Assembly: GCF_900007165.1 (NCBI RefSeq)
Contig: NZ_CYGY02000017.1
Span: 62,001 to 126,000 of the forward strand
Source: Paraburkholderia piptadeniae
GTDB lineage: Bacteria; Pseudomonadota; Gammaproteobacteria; Burkholderiales; Burkholderiaceae
Reading direction: 5' to 3'
DNA length: 64,000 bases
Shown here: positions 8,688-23,590 of the stretch, piece after piece
Layout of the letters: the number at the start of each line of letters is the position of its first letter
How positions within the stretch are numbered: position 1 is the stretch's first letter
Translations under genes and position numbers: made by a program
Notes under the pieces: generated by a model
Told to the model about the DNA's origin: nothing
What the model saw: the letters and a program-made list of their open reading frames with translations, nothing else
Databases searched by the model: none

Positions 8688-9962
8688 ATGTCATCGACGC
8701 CACTTCGTGTCTTCCTGCTGTTCTCCGCCGGTTACTTCGTCTCGTATGTGTTTCGGGGCGTGAACCTCGGCTTCGCGCCGCTGATCACGCGTGAGTTGGG
8801 GCTCACGGCCGCCAATCTGGGGCTTTTGACCAGTCTCTATTTCCTCGGCTTCGCGGGCGCTCAATTGCCGGCGGGCGTCCTGCTCGATCATTACGGCCCG
8901 CGTCGCGTGACGGCTGGCATGTTGCTCTTCGCCGCCGCCGGCATTGGCGTGTTCGGGGCGGCGCACGGTGTCGGCGCGATGATGGTGGGGCGGCTGCTAA
9001 TCGGCGTCGGCGTGTCGGTATGCCTGGGCGCGGCCTTCAAGGCGCTCGCGCAGCACTTTCCGGTCTCGCGCCTGCCGCTGATGAACGGGCTTGTGATGGC
9101 CGTCGGCGGTCTGGGCGGCGTCGTCGTCGGCTCGCCGTTGACGTGGGTGCTGACGTTTGCAAGCTGGCGTGCCGTATGTTTCGCGCTCGTCGTCCTGACG
9201 ATCGTCGTGGCGGCGCTGCTGTGGATGTTCGCGCCCGAAAGGAAGGAAGCGCACCATCAGGCGAGTCTCGTCGGGCAGTTCAAGGGCACGTGGCACATTC
9301 TGCGCAGCGCGGCGTTCTGGAAGATCGGATCGTTCTCGGTTGTCACGCAAGGCGTGTTCTACGCGATGCAGTCGTTGTGGGTCGGCGCCTGGTTGCGCGA
9401 CGTATCGGGCTTTCAGCCGCATGACGCGGCGGCGCTCGTGTCGGTGCTGGGTTTCGCGATGATGGCGGGTTGCGTGGGCTTCGGCGCGGCGGCGCGTAGT
9501 ATGGAGCGGCGCGGGCTGTCGCTGTATGCGTTTTGCGGCGTCGGCATGGCGCTCTTCGTCGTCACGCAATTGTTGATCATGTTGCGTGCGCCGCTGCCGG
9601 CGGGTCTGCTGTGGGCGGCGTATGGGATTTTCGGCGGCGTGGGCATTCTGAGCTACGCGGTGCTCGCGCGCCATTTTCCGCCGCATCTGATAGGCCGTGG
9701 GAATACGACGCTGACGCTCATTATTTTTCTGCTGATCTTCGGCTTTCAGATCGGCGTGGGCGCGGTTCTGTCGATCTGGACGCCCGTCGGCGGCCACTAT
9801 CCGCCCGTCGCGCATCTGACCGCGTGGGGCATTCTCGTTGCGCTTCAGCTTGCGAGCGCCGTCTGGTACGTGCTGCCGAGCCGCGTGCTCGCGAAAAGCC
9901 CTTCGCACATCCACGGCGAGCACCAGCCGCAAGGCTTACAGGCGTATTCTGATATCGAATGA
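8688..9962 (+). CDS. MFS transporter
   Basis: A 424-residue secondary transporter of the major facilitator superfamily with about twelve hydrophobic spans. The span 1 region FSAGYFVSYVFRGVNLGFAP and the loop 2-3 motif LLDHYGPRRVTAG (the MFS motif A, GX3DRXGRR-like) identify the family. A cytoplasmic loop of about 20 residues with APERKEAHHQ separates the two halves. The substrate is not evident; the N-terminus resembles the sugar-phosphate/anion antiporter branch. It stands alone between mltD and carA. No strong Shine-Dalgarno is visible before the ATG. Confidence 0.85.
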   Translation: MSSTPLRVFLLFSAGYFVSYVFRGVNLGFAPLITRELGLTAANLGLLTSLYFLGFAGAQLPAGVLLDHYGPRRVTAGMLLFAAAGIGVFGAAHGVGAMMVGRLLIGVGVSVCLGAAFKALAQHFPVSRLPLMNGLVMAVGGLGGVVVGSPLTWVLTFASWRAVCFALVVLTIVVAALLWMFAPERKEAHHQASLVGQFKGTWHILRSAAFWKIGSFSVVTQGVFYAMQSLWVGAWLRDVSGFQPHDAAALVSVLGFAMMAGCVGFGAAARSMERRGLSLYAFCGVGMALFVVTQLLIMLRAPLPAGLLWAAYGIFGGVGILSYAVLARHFPPHLIGRGNTTLTLIIFLLIFGFQIGVGAVLSIWTPVGGHYPPVAHLTAWGILVALQLASAVWYVLPSRVLAKSPSHIHGEHQPQGLQAYSDIE

Positions 9963-10396
9963 AACGGCCATGCAGGCCGCGTGGATCGCAAGTCCTTCGT
10001 GCCTGCCGCGCCTGTCGGGGCCGCGTCGGTCCAGTCGTCGCCCATCTCGGATTTGAAGAGAAGGGTCATTTCAGGCTATAATTACAAGGTTTGAGCTTAT
10101 CAACCCGCACCCTAGCGCCTACCTCTCCTACACCGTTCATCCGCCGCGTTTCGTAGTCAACCCGTTGTAGTTCCGGGCAGGTTTTTCGTGAACACACCGG
10201 CTACCGTCGCCAGCGGCCCGCAGCCAGCCAGTCCGCCTACACAATGGGCAGATTGCACGCTCTGCAGTGCCTGACGCGACGCCACGAACAGCGACACGCG
10301 AGCGAGCCTGCGCGCGCATCGTCCGATGCGCCTCGCCGCGGCCCGCACGGTCGGATAGACAGGTCGGCAACAGGGTGTTCCCCCAAGGAGTCTCCC
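9963..10396 (+). promoter_or_regulatory. carA promoter and long leader
   Basis: The 434 bases before carA hold a promoter, TTGAAG at 10053-10058 and TATAAT at 10077-10082 (18-bp spacer), giving a leader of about 300 nt. The segment 10101-10140 has 20 C and only 4 G, like a Rho utilisation site. A GTG-started frame of 28 codons at 10188-10274 is preceded by a GGGCAGG-like Shine-Dalgarno and ends within the leader. No intrinsic terminator is seen. Pyrimidine-responsive control of this leader is an inference. Confidence 0.55.
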
Positions 10397-11551
10397 GTGT
10401 TGCCGTCATTTTCTCCCGCTCTTCTCGCGCTCGCCGACGGCACGGTCTTTCGCGGCTACTCGATCGGCGCGCCCGGTCACACGATCGGCGAAGTCGTTTT
10501 CAATACGGCCATCACCGGCTATCAGGAAATCCTGACCGACCCCAGCTACGCGCGCCAGATCGTCACGCTGACGTATCCGCACATCGGCAACGTCGGTGTG
10601 AACGCCGAAGACGTCGAAGCCACGAAAGTCCATGCCGCTGGCCTGATCATCCGTGATCTGCCCGTTCTCGCGTCGAATTTCCGCATGGAGCGCTCGCTCC
10701 CGGATTACCTGAAGGCCGAAGGCGTCGTCGCAATCGCCGGTATCGACACCCGCAAGCTCACGCGCGTGCTGCGCGACAAGGGCGCGCAAAATGGTGCGAT
10801 TCTCGCAGGTTCGGATGACGAAGCGAAGGCAATCGAACTCGCGCGCTCGTTCCCGGGCCTCGCGGGCATGGACCTCGCGAAAGTCGTGTCGACGCAAAAG
10901 CCGTACGAGTGGAAGCAGACGGAATGGTGTCTCGGCAGCGGCTACGGCATGCAGAACACGCCGCGCTACCGTGTCGTCGCGTTCGACTACGGCGTGAAAT
11001 ACAACATCCTCCGGATGCTCGCGGAGCGCGGCTGCCAGGTCACGGTGCTACCGGCGCAAGCAACGGCGGCCGATGCGCTCGCGCTCAACCCGGACGGCAT
11101 CTTCCTGTCGAATGGTCCCGGTGATCCGGAACCGTGCGATTACGCGATCGCCGCGACGCGCGAGTTCATCGAGCGCGGCATTCCGACGTTCGGCATCTGC
11201 CTCGGCCATCAGATCATGGGTCTCGCCGTCGGCGCGAAGACGATGAAGATGAAGACGGGCCACCACGGCGCAAACCACCCGGTGAAGGATCTCGACGACG
11301 GCCGCGTCGTGATCACGTCGCAGAACCACGGCTTCGCGGTCGACGCCGATACGCTGCCCGCAAACGCGAAGGTCACGCACGTGTCGCTGTTCGACGGCAC
11401 GCTGCAAGGTTTCGCGCTGACGGACAAGCCGGCGTTCTGCTTCCAGGGCCACCCGGAAGCGTCGCCCGGTCCGCACGATATCGCTTATCTGTTCGACCGC
11501 TTCACTGCGTTGATGGACCAGCAGAAGGGCAACAAGTCGGCGGCGGCGTAA
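10397..11551 (+). CDS. carA: Carbamoyl-phosphate synthase small subunit
   Basis: The 384-residue glutaminase subunit, which releases ammonia from glutamine and channels it to CarB for carbamoyl phosphate, the precursor of pyrimidines and arginine. The N-terminal CPSase domain begins [19 protein letters not shown]. The C-terminal class I amidotransferase domain has [12 protein letters not shown] with the nucleophilic Cys, and [11 protein letters not shown] with the catalytic His-Glu pair. The start is GTG at 10397 with AAGGAG at 10385-10390 at correct spacing; an upstream in-frame ATG adds about 50 unconserved residues. carB follows after 144 bases. Confidence 0.96.
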   Translation: MLPSFSPALLALADGTVFRGYSIGAPGHTIGEVVFNTAITGYQEILTDPSYARQIVTLTYPHIGNVGVNAEDVEATKVHAAGLIIRDLPVLASNFRMERSLPDYLKAEGVVAIAGIDTRKLTRVLRDKGAQNGAILAGSDDEAKAIELARSFPGLAGMDLAKVVSTQKPYEWKQTEWCLGSGYGMQNTPRYRVVAFDYGVKYNILRMLAERGCQVTVLPAQATAADALALNPDGIFLSNGPGDPEPCDYAIAATREFIERGIPTFGICLGHQIMGLAVGAKTMKMKTGHHGANHPVKDLDDGRVVITSQNHGFAVDADTLPANAKVTHVSLFDGTLQGFALTDKPAFCFQGHPEASPGPHDIAYLFDRFTALMDQQKGNKSAAA

Positions 11552-11602
11552 GAGTCGAGCGCAGCGCCGGCAGCAGCCGCTCGCGAGCAGCGATAGAAAA
11601 GA

Positions 11603-11657
11603 GCGCGCCCCGCGACGCCGTTCGGCACACGGTCCGAACGGCACACCGCCGGCGCGC
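11603..11657 (+). other. Nested hairpin in carA-carB spacer
   Basis: A 9-bp perfect stem (11617-11625 with 11634-11642) sits inside an outer 7-bp stem (11603-11609 with 11651-11657). No U-tract follows, so it looks like a processing or stability element rather than an intrinsic terminator. Confidence 0.5.
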
Positions 11658-11695
11658 CAACGGAAAGAACTCAGGAATACATTAGCGAGAGCGTT

Positions 11696-14950
<3,255 letters not shown>

Positions 14951-14975
14951 GGCTTCAGAGTTTTGTCAAAGAAGT

Positions 14976-15074
14976 AAGTGCCGCGGTTAAGCGGCGTCCC
15001 TGAGGTGCCAGATCGGGCTTTGCGCCACGCTCCAGCGCCGGTACGGGATGCACTTAACCGCGGTGATTTTTTTT
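14976..15074 (+). terminator. Structured terminator / greA leader element
   Basis: An 11-bp perfect stem (14981-14991 with 15053-15063) is continued inward by a 7-bp stem (14994-15000 with 15045-15051) and a 5-bp stem (15005-15009 with 15040-15044), each of the inner two with one G-T pair. A small inner hairpin (15022-15025 with 15035-15038) fills the apex. Eight T follow at 15067-15074, only 29 bases before the greA ATG. It can terminate carB transcription or act as an attenuator for greA. Confidence 0.75.
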
Positions 15075-15103
15075 ATGGCTGTTTTTTGCCACAAGAGCTG
15101 TTT

Positions 15104-15580
15104 ATGAGCACTATTCCATTGACGAAGCGCGGCGCAGATCAGCTGCGCGGCGAATTGCAGCGACTGAAATCGGTCGAGCGTCCTGCCGTCATCAATTCGA
15201 TCGCGGAAGCGCGCGCGCAAGGTGACTTGTCGGAAAACGCCGAGTACGACGCTGCGAAAGAAAAGCAGGGCTTTATCGAAGGCCGTATCGCCGAAATCGA
15301 ATCGAAGCTGGCGGCGGCGCAAGTCATCGATCCCGCCGCGCTCGAGGCCGATGGCCGCGTCGTGTTTGCCACGACGGTCGATCTGGAAGATCTGGATTCG
15401 GGCGATGAGGTGACTTATCAGATCGTCGGCGACGACGAAGCCGATCTCGAGCACGGTCTTATCTCCGTCAGCTCGCCGATCGCTCGCGCGCTGATCGGCA
15501 AGTCGGAAGGCGATGTCGCTGCGGTGCAGGCGCCGAGCGGCGTGCGCGAGTACGAAATCATCGCGGTCCGCTACGTCTGA
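15104..15580 (+). CDS. greA: Transcription elongation factor GreA
   Basis: A 158-residue factor that enters the RNA polymerase secondary channel and stimulates cleavage of backtracked RNA. The N-terminal coiled coil begins [20 protein letters not shown] and carries the tip acidic residues in [14 protein letters not shown]. The C-terminal FKBP-like domain holds [18 protein letters not shown]. Length matches the family. The start at 15104 gives the conserved N-terminus. Translation would begin just after a T8 run of a strong terminator-like structure, so expression probably depends on readthrough or antitermination, or on a promoter not identified here. Confidence 0.96.
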   Translation: MSTIPLTKRGADQLRGELQRLKSVERPAVINSIAEARAQGDLSENAEYDAAKEKQGFIEGRIAEIESKLAAAQVIDPAALEADGRVVFATTVDLEDLDSGDEVTYQIVGDDEADLEHGLISVSSPIARALIGKSEGDVAAVQAPSGVREYEIIAVRYV

Positions 15581-15590
15581 GGCTGCTGCC

Positions 15591-16106
15591 GTGTCTTCGA
15601 TGCCGCATCGTCTGTTCAGGCTGCTGACGGTCGTTTGGGTCGGCAGTCTGCTGACCATCGGCTATGCAGTGGCGCCCGTGCTGTTCACGTCGCTCGATCG
15701 CATGACGGCGGGCGCGGTCGCGGCGCAGCTGTTCCGGATCGAAGGCATGATTGGCGTGGTATGTGGCGTGTTGCTGCTCGCGCTGTGCAATGTGCTGATC
15801 CGGCGCGGCGGCGATGCGTATCGGCGTCTGCGCTGGCTGATCGCCGGCATGCTGGTATGCGTGCTGTTTGGCTACTTCGCGCTGCAGCCGTTTATGAATG
15901 CGTTGCGCATCGCTGCGCAGGAGGCGGGCACGGACGTCGGCCACTCCGTGTATGCAAGCCGGTTCGGCATGCTGCACGGCGTGTCGAGCGTGTTCTATCT
16001 GATCGAGAGTCTGTTGGGCATCGTGCTCGCGTGGAAGCTGCCGGCGGGCGCGAATCTCGCGGCAGAGCAGGGTGCCCGGCGCGTAGCGGGCAGGACGGCT
16101 GGATAA
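15591..16106 (+). CDS. DUF4149 membrane protein
   Basis: A 171-residue inner-membrane protein with four predicted spans, resembling the uncharacterised DUF4149 family (FRLLTVVWVGSLLTIGYAVAP at the first span, FRIEGMIGVVCGVLLLALCN at the second). I choose the GTG at 15591 because GAGG at 15580-15583 is well spaced; ATG at 15600 is the alternative. It starts 10 bases after the greA stop and probably shares its transcript. Function unknown. Confidence 0.8.
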   Translation: MSSMPHRLFRLLTVVWVGSLLTIGYAVAPVLFTSLDRMTAGAVAAQLFRIEGMIGVVCGVLLLALCNVLIRRGGDAYRRLRWLIAGMLVCVLFGYFALQPFMNALRIAAQEAGTDVGHSVYASRFGMLHGVSSVFYLIESLLGIVLAWKLPAGANLAAEQGARRVAGRTAG

Positions 16107-16272
16107 GCTGCGTTCGTAAAAGGCGCATTCGGCCCGCAGGCTGATTTAATTTCGCAAGTCCCCCATGGGGCGCGGCCGATCGCCGCATGAGGCGACGGCC
16201 TGCGATTCTGGTGATTCTGGTTCGAATAGCGCGGTCCCAAATGTCGATCCGGATCGCCGCGCCACCCCAGAT

Positions 16273-16809
16273 TTACTTCGTCTGATGCATGCGCTTCGCG
16301 CTCGTCTGGCGTTTCTTTGCTTTCTTGATGTTGCCGCCCGCCGTTACGCGCTCGTTGCCGCGCACGACTACTTTCTGCGGCTTCGGACGGCGCATCGGGT
16401 TGTCGGTCGCCTTGACGACCTTGACGACGCGCGGTGCGCGGCCTTTCTTCGCCGGCTCTTCCGAGACGGCCTCGCGCGCGCTCGGCAGCGCTGCGCGCTT
16501 CGATTTCGCAGCAGGCGCGCGTTCGGCCGGCGCCGATTCGGGCTTCCAGATGACGAGCAGCTTGCCGATATGCTGGATGGGAGCCGCATTCAGCCGATCG
16601 CAGATCTCTTCGTAGACCGCGATGCGCTCTTCGCGCTCGTCGCCGACTACGCGGATCTTGATGAGCTGATGCGCCTTCAGATTGACCTTGATTTCGGCCA
16701 GCACGGCGTCGGTCAGCCCTTCGGCGCCGATGATCACGACCGGCTTGAGCGCATGAGCCTGGGAGCGCAATTCGGCGCGTTGTTCGGAAGAAACTTTGAG
16801 GGCTGGCAT
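16273..16809 (-). CDS. yhbY: YhbY-family RNA-binding protein
   Basis: A 178-residue protein whose first 95 residues or so form a CRS1-YhbY (CRM) domain, an IF3-C-like fold that binds RNA and associates with pre-50S ribosomal particles. The GxxG-type loop region VVIIGAEGLTDAVL and IKVNLKAHQLIKIRVVGDE are characteristic. E. coli YhbY is about 97 residues; here a strongly basic extension rich in Lys, Arg and Ala adds some 80 residues, ending in KKAKKRQTSAKRMHQTK. It is divergent from rlmE, another 50S maturation factor. Confidence 0.88.
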   Translation of the reverse strand: MPALKVSSEQRAELRSQAHALKPVVIIGAEGLTDAVLAEIKVNLKAHQLIKIRVVGDEREERIAVYEEICDRLNAAPIQHIGKLLVIWKPESAPAERAPAAKSKRAALPSAREAVSEEPAKKGRAPRVVKVVKATDNPMRRPKPQKVVVRGNERVTAGGNIKKAKKRQTSAKRMHQTK

Positions 16810-17061
16810 GGAAAGTGGAAGACTCGACTAAAATGGCATCGCCCGCAGCTTGAACCTGTCGGTCCACGAATAAGCGGGGCGCGCGCGAGAAAAAAGAAAC
16901 TGCGCAGAAAACTGCGATGAACACGGCACCGGCGTCAGCATGAACAGGACGGCGGCAAGCAGAACCACGGGCGCGGAAGACGGCCTAGGTAGCAGCCGCG
17001 CGAATTAAACGCGTATTATCCGCTAAAAGCGCGGCATCACGTAGCAAGAGTTCAACGTTTA

Positions 17062-17724
17062 ATGGCAAAAAACCGCTTCAACCAGTCGTGGCTGCACGAC
17101 CACATCAACGATCCGTACGTGAAAATGGCGCAGCGGGAGGGTTATCGCGCCCGCGCGGCCTACAAGCTGAAGGAAATCGACGAGCAGGACAAGCTGATTC
17201 GCCCCGGCCAGATCATCGTCGATCTGGGCGCGGCGCCCGGCAGCTGGAGCCAGTATGTGCGCAACAAGCTCGCGCAGGGCAAGCACCGCGACGCGCAGCG
17301 CGAAGGCGGGATCGACGGCACGATCATCGCGCTCGATCTGCTGCCGATGGAGCCGATCGCGGACGTGCACTTCATCCAGGGCGACTTCCGCGAGGACGAT
17401 GTCCTCCAGCAACTGGAAGAAGTTGTCGGAGATCGCGCCGTTGATCTTGTAATTTCGGATATGGCACCCAACCTGTCTGGAGTGGCGGTGGCGGACGCAG
17501 CGCGAATCGAGCATGTATGCGACCTCGCACTGGAATTCGCCCAAAACCACCTGAAACCCGATGGTGCCCTTTTAGTCAAATGTTTTCACGGCAGCGGTTA
17601 TAGCCAGATTGTCGAAAAGTTCAAGCACCAGTTTAGGACGGTGGCCGCGCGCAAGCCGAAAGCGTCCCGGGACAAGTCGTCCGAGACGTTTATTCTGGGC
17701 AAGCATCTGAAACGGCCACGTTGA
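17062..17724 (+). CDS. rlmE: 23S rRNA 2'-O-methyltransferase RlmE (FtsJ)
   Basis: A 220-residue SAM-dependent methyltransferase that modifies U2552 in the A-loop of 23S rRNA during 50S assembly. The SAM-binding motif [15 protein letters not shown] lies at about residues 53-67; [14 protein letters not shown] carries the catalytic Asp; the K-D-K-E tetrad is completed by [12 protein letters not shown] and the C-terminal SSETFILGK. It begins [20 protein letters not shown]. ftsH follows after 186 bases, the conserved rlmE-ftsH arrangement. Confidence 0.95.
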   Translation: MAKNRFNQSWLHDHINDPYVKMAQREGYRARAAYKLKEIDEQDKLIRPGQIIVDLGAAPGSWSQYVRNKLAQGKHRDAQREGGIDGTIIALDLLPMEPIADVHFIQGDFREDDVLQQLEEVVGDRAVDLVISDMAPNLSGVAVADAARIEHVCDLALEFAQNHLKPDGALLVKCFHGSGYSQIVEKFKHQFRTVAARKPKASRDKSSETFILGKHLKRPR

Positions 17725-17910
17725 AAAAGGGTCCAGTGATATGTGAGCCCGCATGCCGGTACGCCGGAAAATAAGAGCGCTGAGATTGCGCGGTACGCTA
17801 TTTATGCGGTAGCGAATGCTTATGGCAGGGGTCCCCGGAAGGGATTAGAATGCCTGAGTGGTGCCGCAAGGCAAATGTAGGCGCTTGTCTATGAGTGAAG
17901 GAGTGGTGCT

Positions 17911-19800
<1,890 letters not shown>

Positions 19801-19820
19801 TGACGGGTTGAGTGGTTTAT

Positions 19821-19852
19821 ACGGGCCGGTGTGCTGCACACCGGCCCGTTTT
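19821..19852 (+). terminator. Terminator after ftsH
   Basis: A perfect 13-bp stem (19821-19833 with 19837-19849), 3-nt loop and a TTTT run. It lies 20 bases past the stop. Confidence 0.85.
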
Positions 19853-19921
19853 CATTTCTAATGCTGCTACGCGCATTGCGGTTCTGTCGCGATCCCCACC
19901 AACTTCTTCGTAGTACGTCTC

Positions 19922-20806
19922 GTGTCAAACGCCGATTCCCCGCTTTTTTCGATCCCCGAACCGCTTCAATGCGGCCGATTCACGCTGTCGTTCGAACGCC
20001 CGCTCGTGATGGGCATCCTGAACGTCACACCCGATTCCTTTTCCGACGGCGGCCGATACGTGCTGCGCGGCGAGGCGCTGCGCCAGGCCGAGTGCATGCT
20101 GCTCGACGGCGCCGATATCGTTGACATCGGCGGCGAGTCGACGCGCCCAGGGGCGCCGCCCGTACCGCTCGACGAGGAGCTGGAGCGCGTGATCCCGCTC
20201 GTCGAGCAGTTGCGCAACGCGAACGTCCCGCTTTCCGTCGATACCTACAAGCCTGAAGTGATGCGCCATGCGCTGGCGGCAGGCGCTGATTTGATCAATG
20301 ATATCTGGGGCTTTCGGATGCCCGGCGCGATCGACGCTATCCGCGACAGCCAGTGCGGTCTGTGCGTGATGCATATGCTGGGCGACCCGCAAACGATGCA
20401 GGCGAGCGAGCCCGTCTACGACGACGTCGTGGCCGATATCCGCGCGTTCCTCGACGAGCGCGTCAAAACGATGCTGGACGCTGGTGTTGCAAAAAATCGC
20501 ATCAGCGTTGATCCGGGATTCGGATTTGGGAAGACGGTCGATCATAATTACGCGCTGCTCGCGCATCTGCCGCGGCTGGCGCCGACCGTCGGCACGCCGC
20601 TGCCCATTCTCGCCGGCATGTCGCGCAAGTCGATGCTCGGCACAGTCGTGAACCGGCCCGCGCCGGAGCGGGTAGCGGCGAGCGTCGCCGCTGCCGTGTG
20701 CGCAGCGGAACGGGGCGCCGCGATTATCCGCGTGCATGATGTCGCGCAGACGGTAGATGCACTGAAAGTTTGGGCAGCAACGCGCGATGCGGCGCGTCGC
20801 GCCTGA
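19922..20806 (+). CDS. folP: Dihydropteroate synthase
   Basis: A 294-residue TIM-barrel enzyme joining p-aminobenzoate to dihydropterin pyrophosphate in folate synthesis; the sulfonamide target. Signature segments are [15 protein letters not shown] near residue 35, [14 protein letters not shown] around residue 63, and [14 protein letters not shown]. The start is the GTG at 19922 and is moderately certain. glmM begins 28 bases after its stop, so the two are likely one transcription unit, the usual folP-glmM pairing. Confidence 0.94.
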   Translation: MSNADSPLFSIPEPLQCGRFTLSFERPLVMGILNVTPDSFSDGGRYVLRGEALRQAECMLLDGADIVDIGGESTRPGAPPVPLDEELERVIPLVEQLRNANVPLSVDTYKPEVMRHALAAGADLINDIWGFRMPGAIDAIRDSQCGLCVMHMLGDPQTMQASEPVYDDVVADIRAFLDERVKTMLDAGVAKNRISVDPGFGFGKTVDHNYALLAHLPRLAPTVGTPLPILAGMSRKSMLGTVVNRPAPERVAASVAAAVCAAERGAAIIRVHDVAQTVDALKVWAATRDAARRA

Positions 20807-20834
20807 TCTCCACGCCTGGAAGGAACAGAACACT

Positions 20835-22193
20835 ATGGGACGTCGATATTTCGGAACGGATGGCATACGGGGCAAGGTCGGCGACGCGCCGATCACGCCA
20901 GACTTCGTGTTGCGGCTCGGCTATGCGGCCGGCAAGGTGCTTGCGGGCGCCGACAGGTGGGCGAAAACGGGCACGCGTCCCACGGTGCTGATCGGCAAGG
21001 ACACGCGCGTGTCGGGCTACATGCTCGAAGCAGCGCTGGAGTCGGGCTTCGCGGCGGCGGGTGTCGACGTGATGCTGGCCGGCCCGATGCCGACGCCCGG
21101 CGTCGCGTATCTCACGCGCGCGCTGCGTCTCGCGGCGGGCGTCGTGATCAGCGCATCGCACAACCCTTATTACGACAACGGCATCAAGTTCTTCTCCGCC
21201 GACGGCAACAAGCTGCCGGATGAAGTCGAGTCGCTGATCGAAGAGCAACTGGACAAGCCGCTCGAATGCGCGCCGTCCGAGCGTCTCGGCAAGGCGCGGC
21301 GTCTCGACGATGCGGCTGGCCGCTACGTCGAATTCTGCAAGAGCACGTTCCCGCAGGCGTTCGATCTGCGCGGCATGAAGCTGGTGATCGACTGCGCGCA
21401 CGGCGCCGCGTACGACGTCGCGCCGCACGTGTTCCATGAGCTCGGCGCGGATGTGATCACGATCGGCGTCTCGCCGAATGGCTTCAATATCAACGACGGC
21501 GTCGGCGCAACCGCGCCCGATGCGCTCGTGCGCGCCGTGCGCGCGAACAAGGCGGATATCGGCATTGCGCTCGACGGCGACGCGGACCGCGTGCAGGTTG
21601 TCGACGCGAACGGCCGCCTCTACAACGGCGACGAACTGCTGTACGTGCTGGTGAAGGACCGGATCGCGACGCAAGGCAAGGTCGAAGGGGCAGTCGGCAC
21701 GCTGATGACCAACATGGCCGTCGAAGTGGCGCTGAAGAAGGCGGGCGTGCAGTTCGTTCGCGCCGCCGTCGGCGACCGCTACGTGCTCGAAAAGCTGCGT
21801 GAGCATCGCTGGGAACTGGGCGCGGAAGGCTCCGGTCACATTCTGTCACTGGATCGGCATTCGACGGGCGACGGTATCGTGTCCGCTCTGCTCGTGCTGG
21901 CCGCGATGCAGCGCAGCGGCCGTTCGCTCGAGCAGCTGCTGGAAGGCGTCAAGCTCTTCCCGCAGAAGCTGATCAACGTGCGCATGCAGCCGGGCGCGGA
22001 CTGGAAGGGCAGCGAGGCGATTCGCCGCGCGATCAGCGCCGCGGAGGGCGCGCTCGACGGCAGCGGCCGCGTGCTGATCCGTGCGTCGGGCACCGAACCC
22101 GTGCTGCGTGTGATGGTCGAGGCCGCGCGCGAGAAAGATGCCTTGTACCACGCCGAAACGATCGCCGAAGTGGTGAAGCAGGCGACCGCCTGA
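20835..22193 (+). CDS. glmM: Phosphoglucosamine mutase
   Basis: A 452-residue phosphohexomutase converting glucosamine-6-phosphate to glucosamine-1-phosphate for UDP-GlcNAc and thus peptidoglycan and LPS. The N-terminus [14 protein letters not shown] is typical; the active-site phosphoserine lies in [12 protein letters not shown] at about residue 108; the metal-binding loop is [14 protein letters not shown]; the phosphate-binding end is [18 protein letters not shown] at 20835 gives the conserved N-terminus and has GGAAGGA about 10 bases upstream. A strong terminator follows. Confidence 0.96.
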   Translation: MGRRYFGTDGIRGKVGDAPITPDFVLRLGYAAGKVLAGADRWAKTGTRPTVLIGKDTRVSGYMLEAALESGFAAAGVDVMLAGPMPTPGVAYLTRALRLAAGVVISASHNPYYDNGIKFFSADGNKLPDEVESLIEEQLDKPLECAPSERLGKARRLDDAAGRYVEFCKSTFPQAFDLRGMKLVIDCAHGAAYDVAPHVFHELGADVITIGVSPNGFNINDGVGATAPDALVRAVRANKADIGIALDGDADRVQVVDANGRLYNGDELLYVLVKDRIATQGKVEGAVGTLMTNMAVEVALKKAGVQFVRAAVGDRYVLEKLREHRWELGAEGSGHILSLDRHSTGDGIVSALLVLAAMQRSGRSLEQLLEGVKLFPQKLINVRMQPGADWKGSEAIRRAISAAEGALDGSGRVLIRASGTEPVLRVMVEAAREKDALYHAETIAEVVKQATA

Positions 22194-22218
22194 TTTCCGG
22201 CCGCAGCGTTTCAACCGG

Positions 22219-22246
22219 AAGGGCGGCCACATGCCGCCCTTTTTTG
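22219..22246 (+). terminator. Terminator after glmM
   Basis: A 9-bp stem AAGGGCGGC with GCCGCCCTT (22219-22227 and 22233-22241), followed by TTTTT. Confidence 0.9.
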
Positions 22247-22405
22247 TGTCCGCCTGTCGGTAAACCGCGGGGCGGCGCCGCAATCGATACGCCGAATGCG
22301 CAAACGTTGTCGCTCGCCAATTTCGAGCCAGAAATCGCCCATTCGCGGCGCATCCGTTTTGGCAGTGGAAACCCTGGCATAACGCCTTTCGGGTACGTAA
22401 TAAGA

Positions 22406-22444
22406 CTGTCACGGTAAAGTCACGGATAGTCACAGTACCGTCAT
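22406..22444 (+). promoter_or_regulatory. Tandem Pho boxes upstream of pstS
   Basis: Four GTCA cores begin at 22408, 22419, 22429 and 22440. They form two PhoB-type boxes, each of two 7-bp half-sites 11 bp apart: CTGTCAC-GGTA-AAGTCAC (22406-22423) and TAGTCAC-AGTA-CCGTCAT (22427-22444). The consensus half-site is CTGTCAT. Their position 58-96 bases before the pstS ATG is right for PhoB activation under phosphate limitation. Confidence 0.8.
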
Positions 22445-22501
22445 AATCGGCCACTATTCTTCGCGGTGTCGTGTCACACGCTCATACCAACCGGAGAAAA
22501 C

Positions 22502-23533
22502 ATGAAACTGATGCAAACCGCGTTCGCTGGCATGGCTGGCGCTCTCTTCGCGATCGCAGCGCAAGCCGCCGACATCACTGGCGCGGGCAGCACCTTTGCA
22601 GCACCGATCTACACGAAGTGGGCTGACGCTTATCAGAAGACGGGCGGCGGCAAGGTCAACTACCAGGGCATTGGCTCGTCGGGCGGCATCAAGCAGATCG
22701 TCGCGAAGACGGTCGACTTCGCAGGCTCGGACGCTCCGCTGAAGGACGACGAACTGGCCAAGGACGGCCTGTTCCAGTTCCCGACGGTCGTCGGCGGCGT
22801 GGTGCCCGTGGTCAACGTTCCGGGCGTGAAGGCTGGCGAAATCACGCTGTCGGGCGAAGTGCTCGGCGACATCTACCTCGGCAAGATCAAGAAGTGGAAC
22901 GACCCGGCTATCGCCGCGCTGAACCCGAAGGCGAAGCTGCCGGATACGGACATCGCCGTGGTCCGCCGCGCTGACGGCTCGGGCACGAGCTTCATCTGGA
23001 CGAACTACCTGTCGAAGGTCAACACCGAGTGGAAGTCGAAGGTCGGCGAAGGCACGACGGTCAACTGGCCGACGGGGACGGGCGGCAAGGGCAACGACGG
23101 CGTCGCGGCATTCGTGCAGCGTCTGCCGGGCGCGATCGGCTACGTCGAGTGGGCGTATGCGAAGCAGAACCACATGATCTACGTCGACATGAAGAACTCG
23201 ACGGGCGCAGTTGTCGAGCCGAAGACGGAAACGTTCAAGGCAGCGGCAGCGGGTGCTGACTGGTCGAAGTCGTTCTACCAGATTCTGACGAACGAGCCGG
23301 GCAAGAACGCATGGCCGATCGTCGGCGCGACGTTCGTGCTGCTGCACACGACGCAGGAAAAGGGTCCGCAAGGCGCGGAAACGCTGAAGTTCTTCGACTG
23401 GGCGTTCAAGAACGGCGGCCAGGCTGCAAACGATCTGGACTACATCTCGCTGCCGGAATCGGTCGTGTCGGAAATCAAGACGCAATGGAAGTCAAAGGTC
23501 AAGGACGCATCGGGCAAGTCGCTCGCCGAGTAA
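22502..23533 (+). CDS. pstS: Phosphate-binding protein PstS
   Basis: A 343-residue periplasmic solute-binding protein of the high-affinity phosphate ABC importer. It has a Sec signal ([22 protein letters not shown]), after which the mature protein starts [15 protein letters not shown], the hallmark phosphate-binding N-terminus. The ligand loops [18 protein letters not shown] and [12 protein letters not shown] are present. GGAG at 22493-22496 lies 5 bases before the ATG. It is first in the pstSCAB-phoU-phoBR cluster and has two Pho boxes upstream. Confidence 0.96.
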   Translation: MKLMQTAFAGMAGALFAIAAQAADITGAGSTFAAPIYTKWADAYQKTGGGKVNYQGIGSSGGIKQIVAKTVDFAGSDAPLKDDELAKDGLFQFPTVVGGVVPVVNVPGVKAGEITLSGEVLGDIYLGKIKKWNDPAIAALNPKAKLPDTDIAVVRRADGSGTSFIWTNYLSKVNTEWKSKVGEGTTVNWPTGTGGKGNDGVAAFVQRLPGAIGYVEWAYAKQNHMIYVDMKNSTGAVVEPKTETFKAAAAGADWSKSFYQILTNEPGKNAWPIVGATFVLLHTTQEKGPQGAETLKFFDWAFKNGGQAANDLDYISLPESVVSEIKTQWKSKVKDASGKSLAE

Positions 23534-23590
23534 TCCTCACCTCGTAGCAGCATCTACCGCGCGCATGTGATGTGCATGTTGCGCGCGGCC

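Larger units (their letters stand above)
22194..22501 (+). promoter_or_regulatory. glmM-pstS intergenic region
   Basis: The 308 bases hold the glmM terminator (22219-22246) and, close to pstS, the two Pho boxes described separately. Between them (22250-22400) I see no gene or clear structure. A CATAAT hexamer at 22442-22447 overlaps the second Pho box and could be a -10. Confidence 0.6.
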
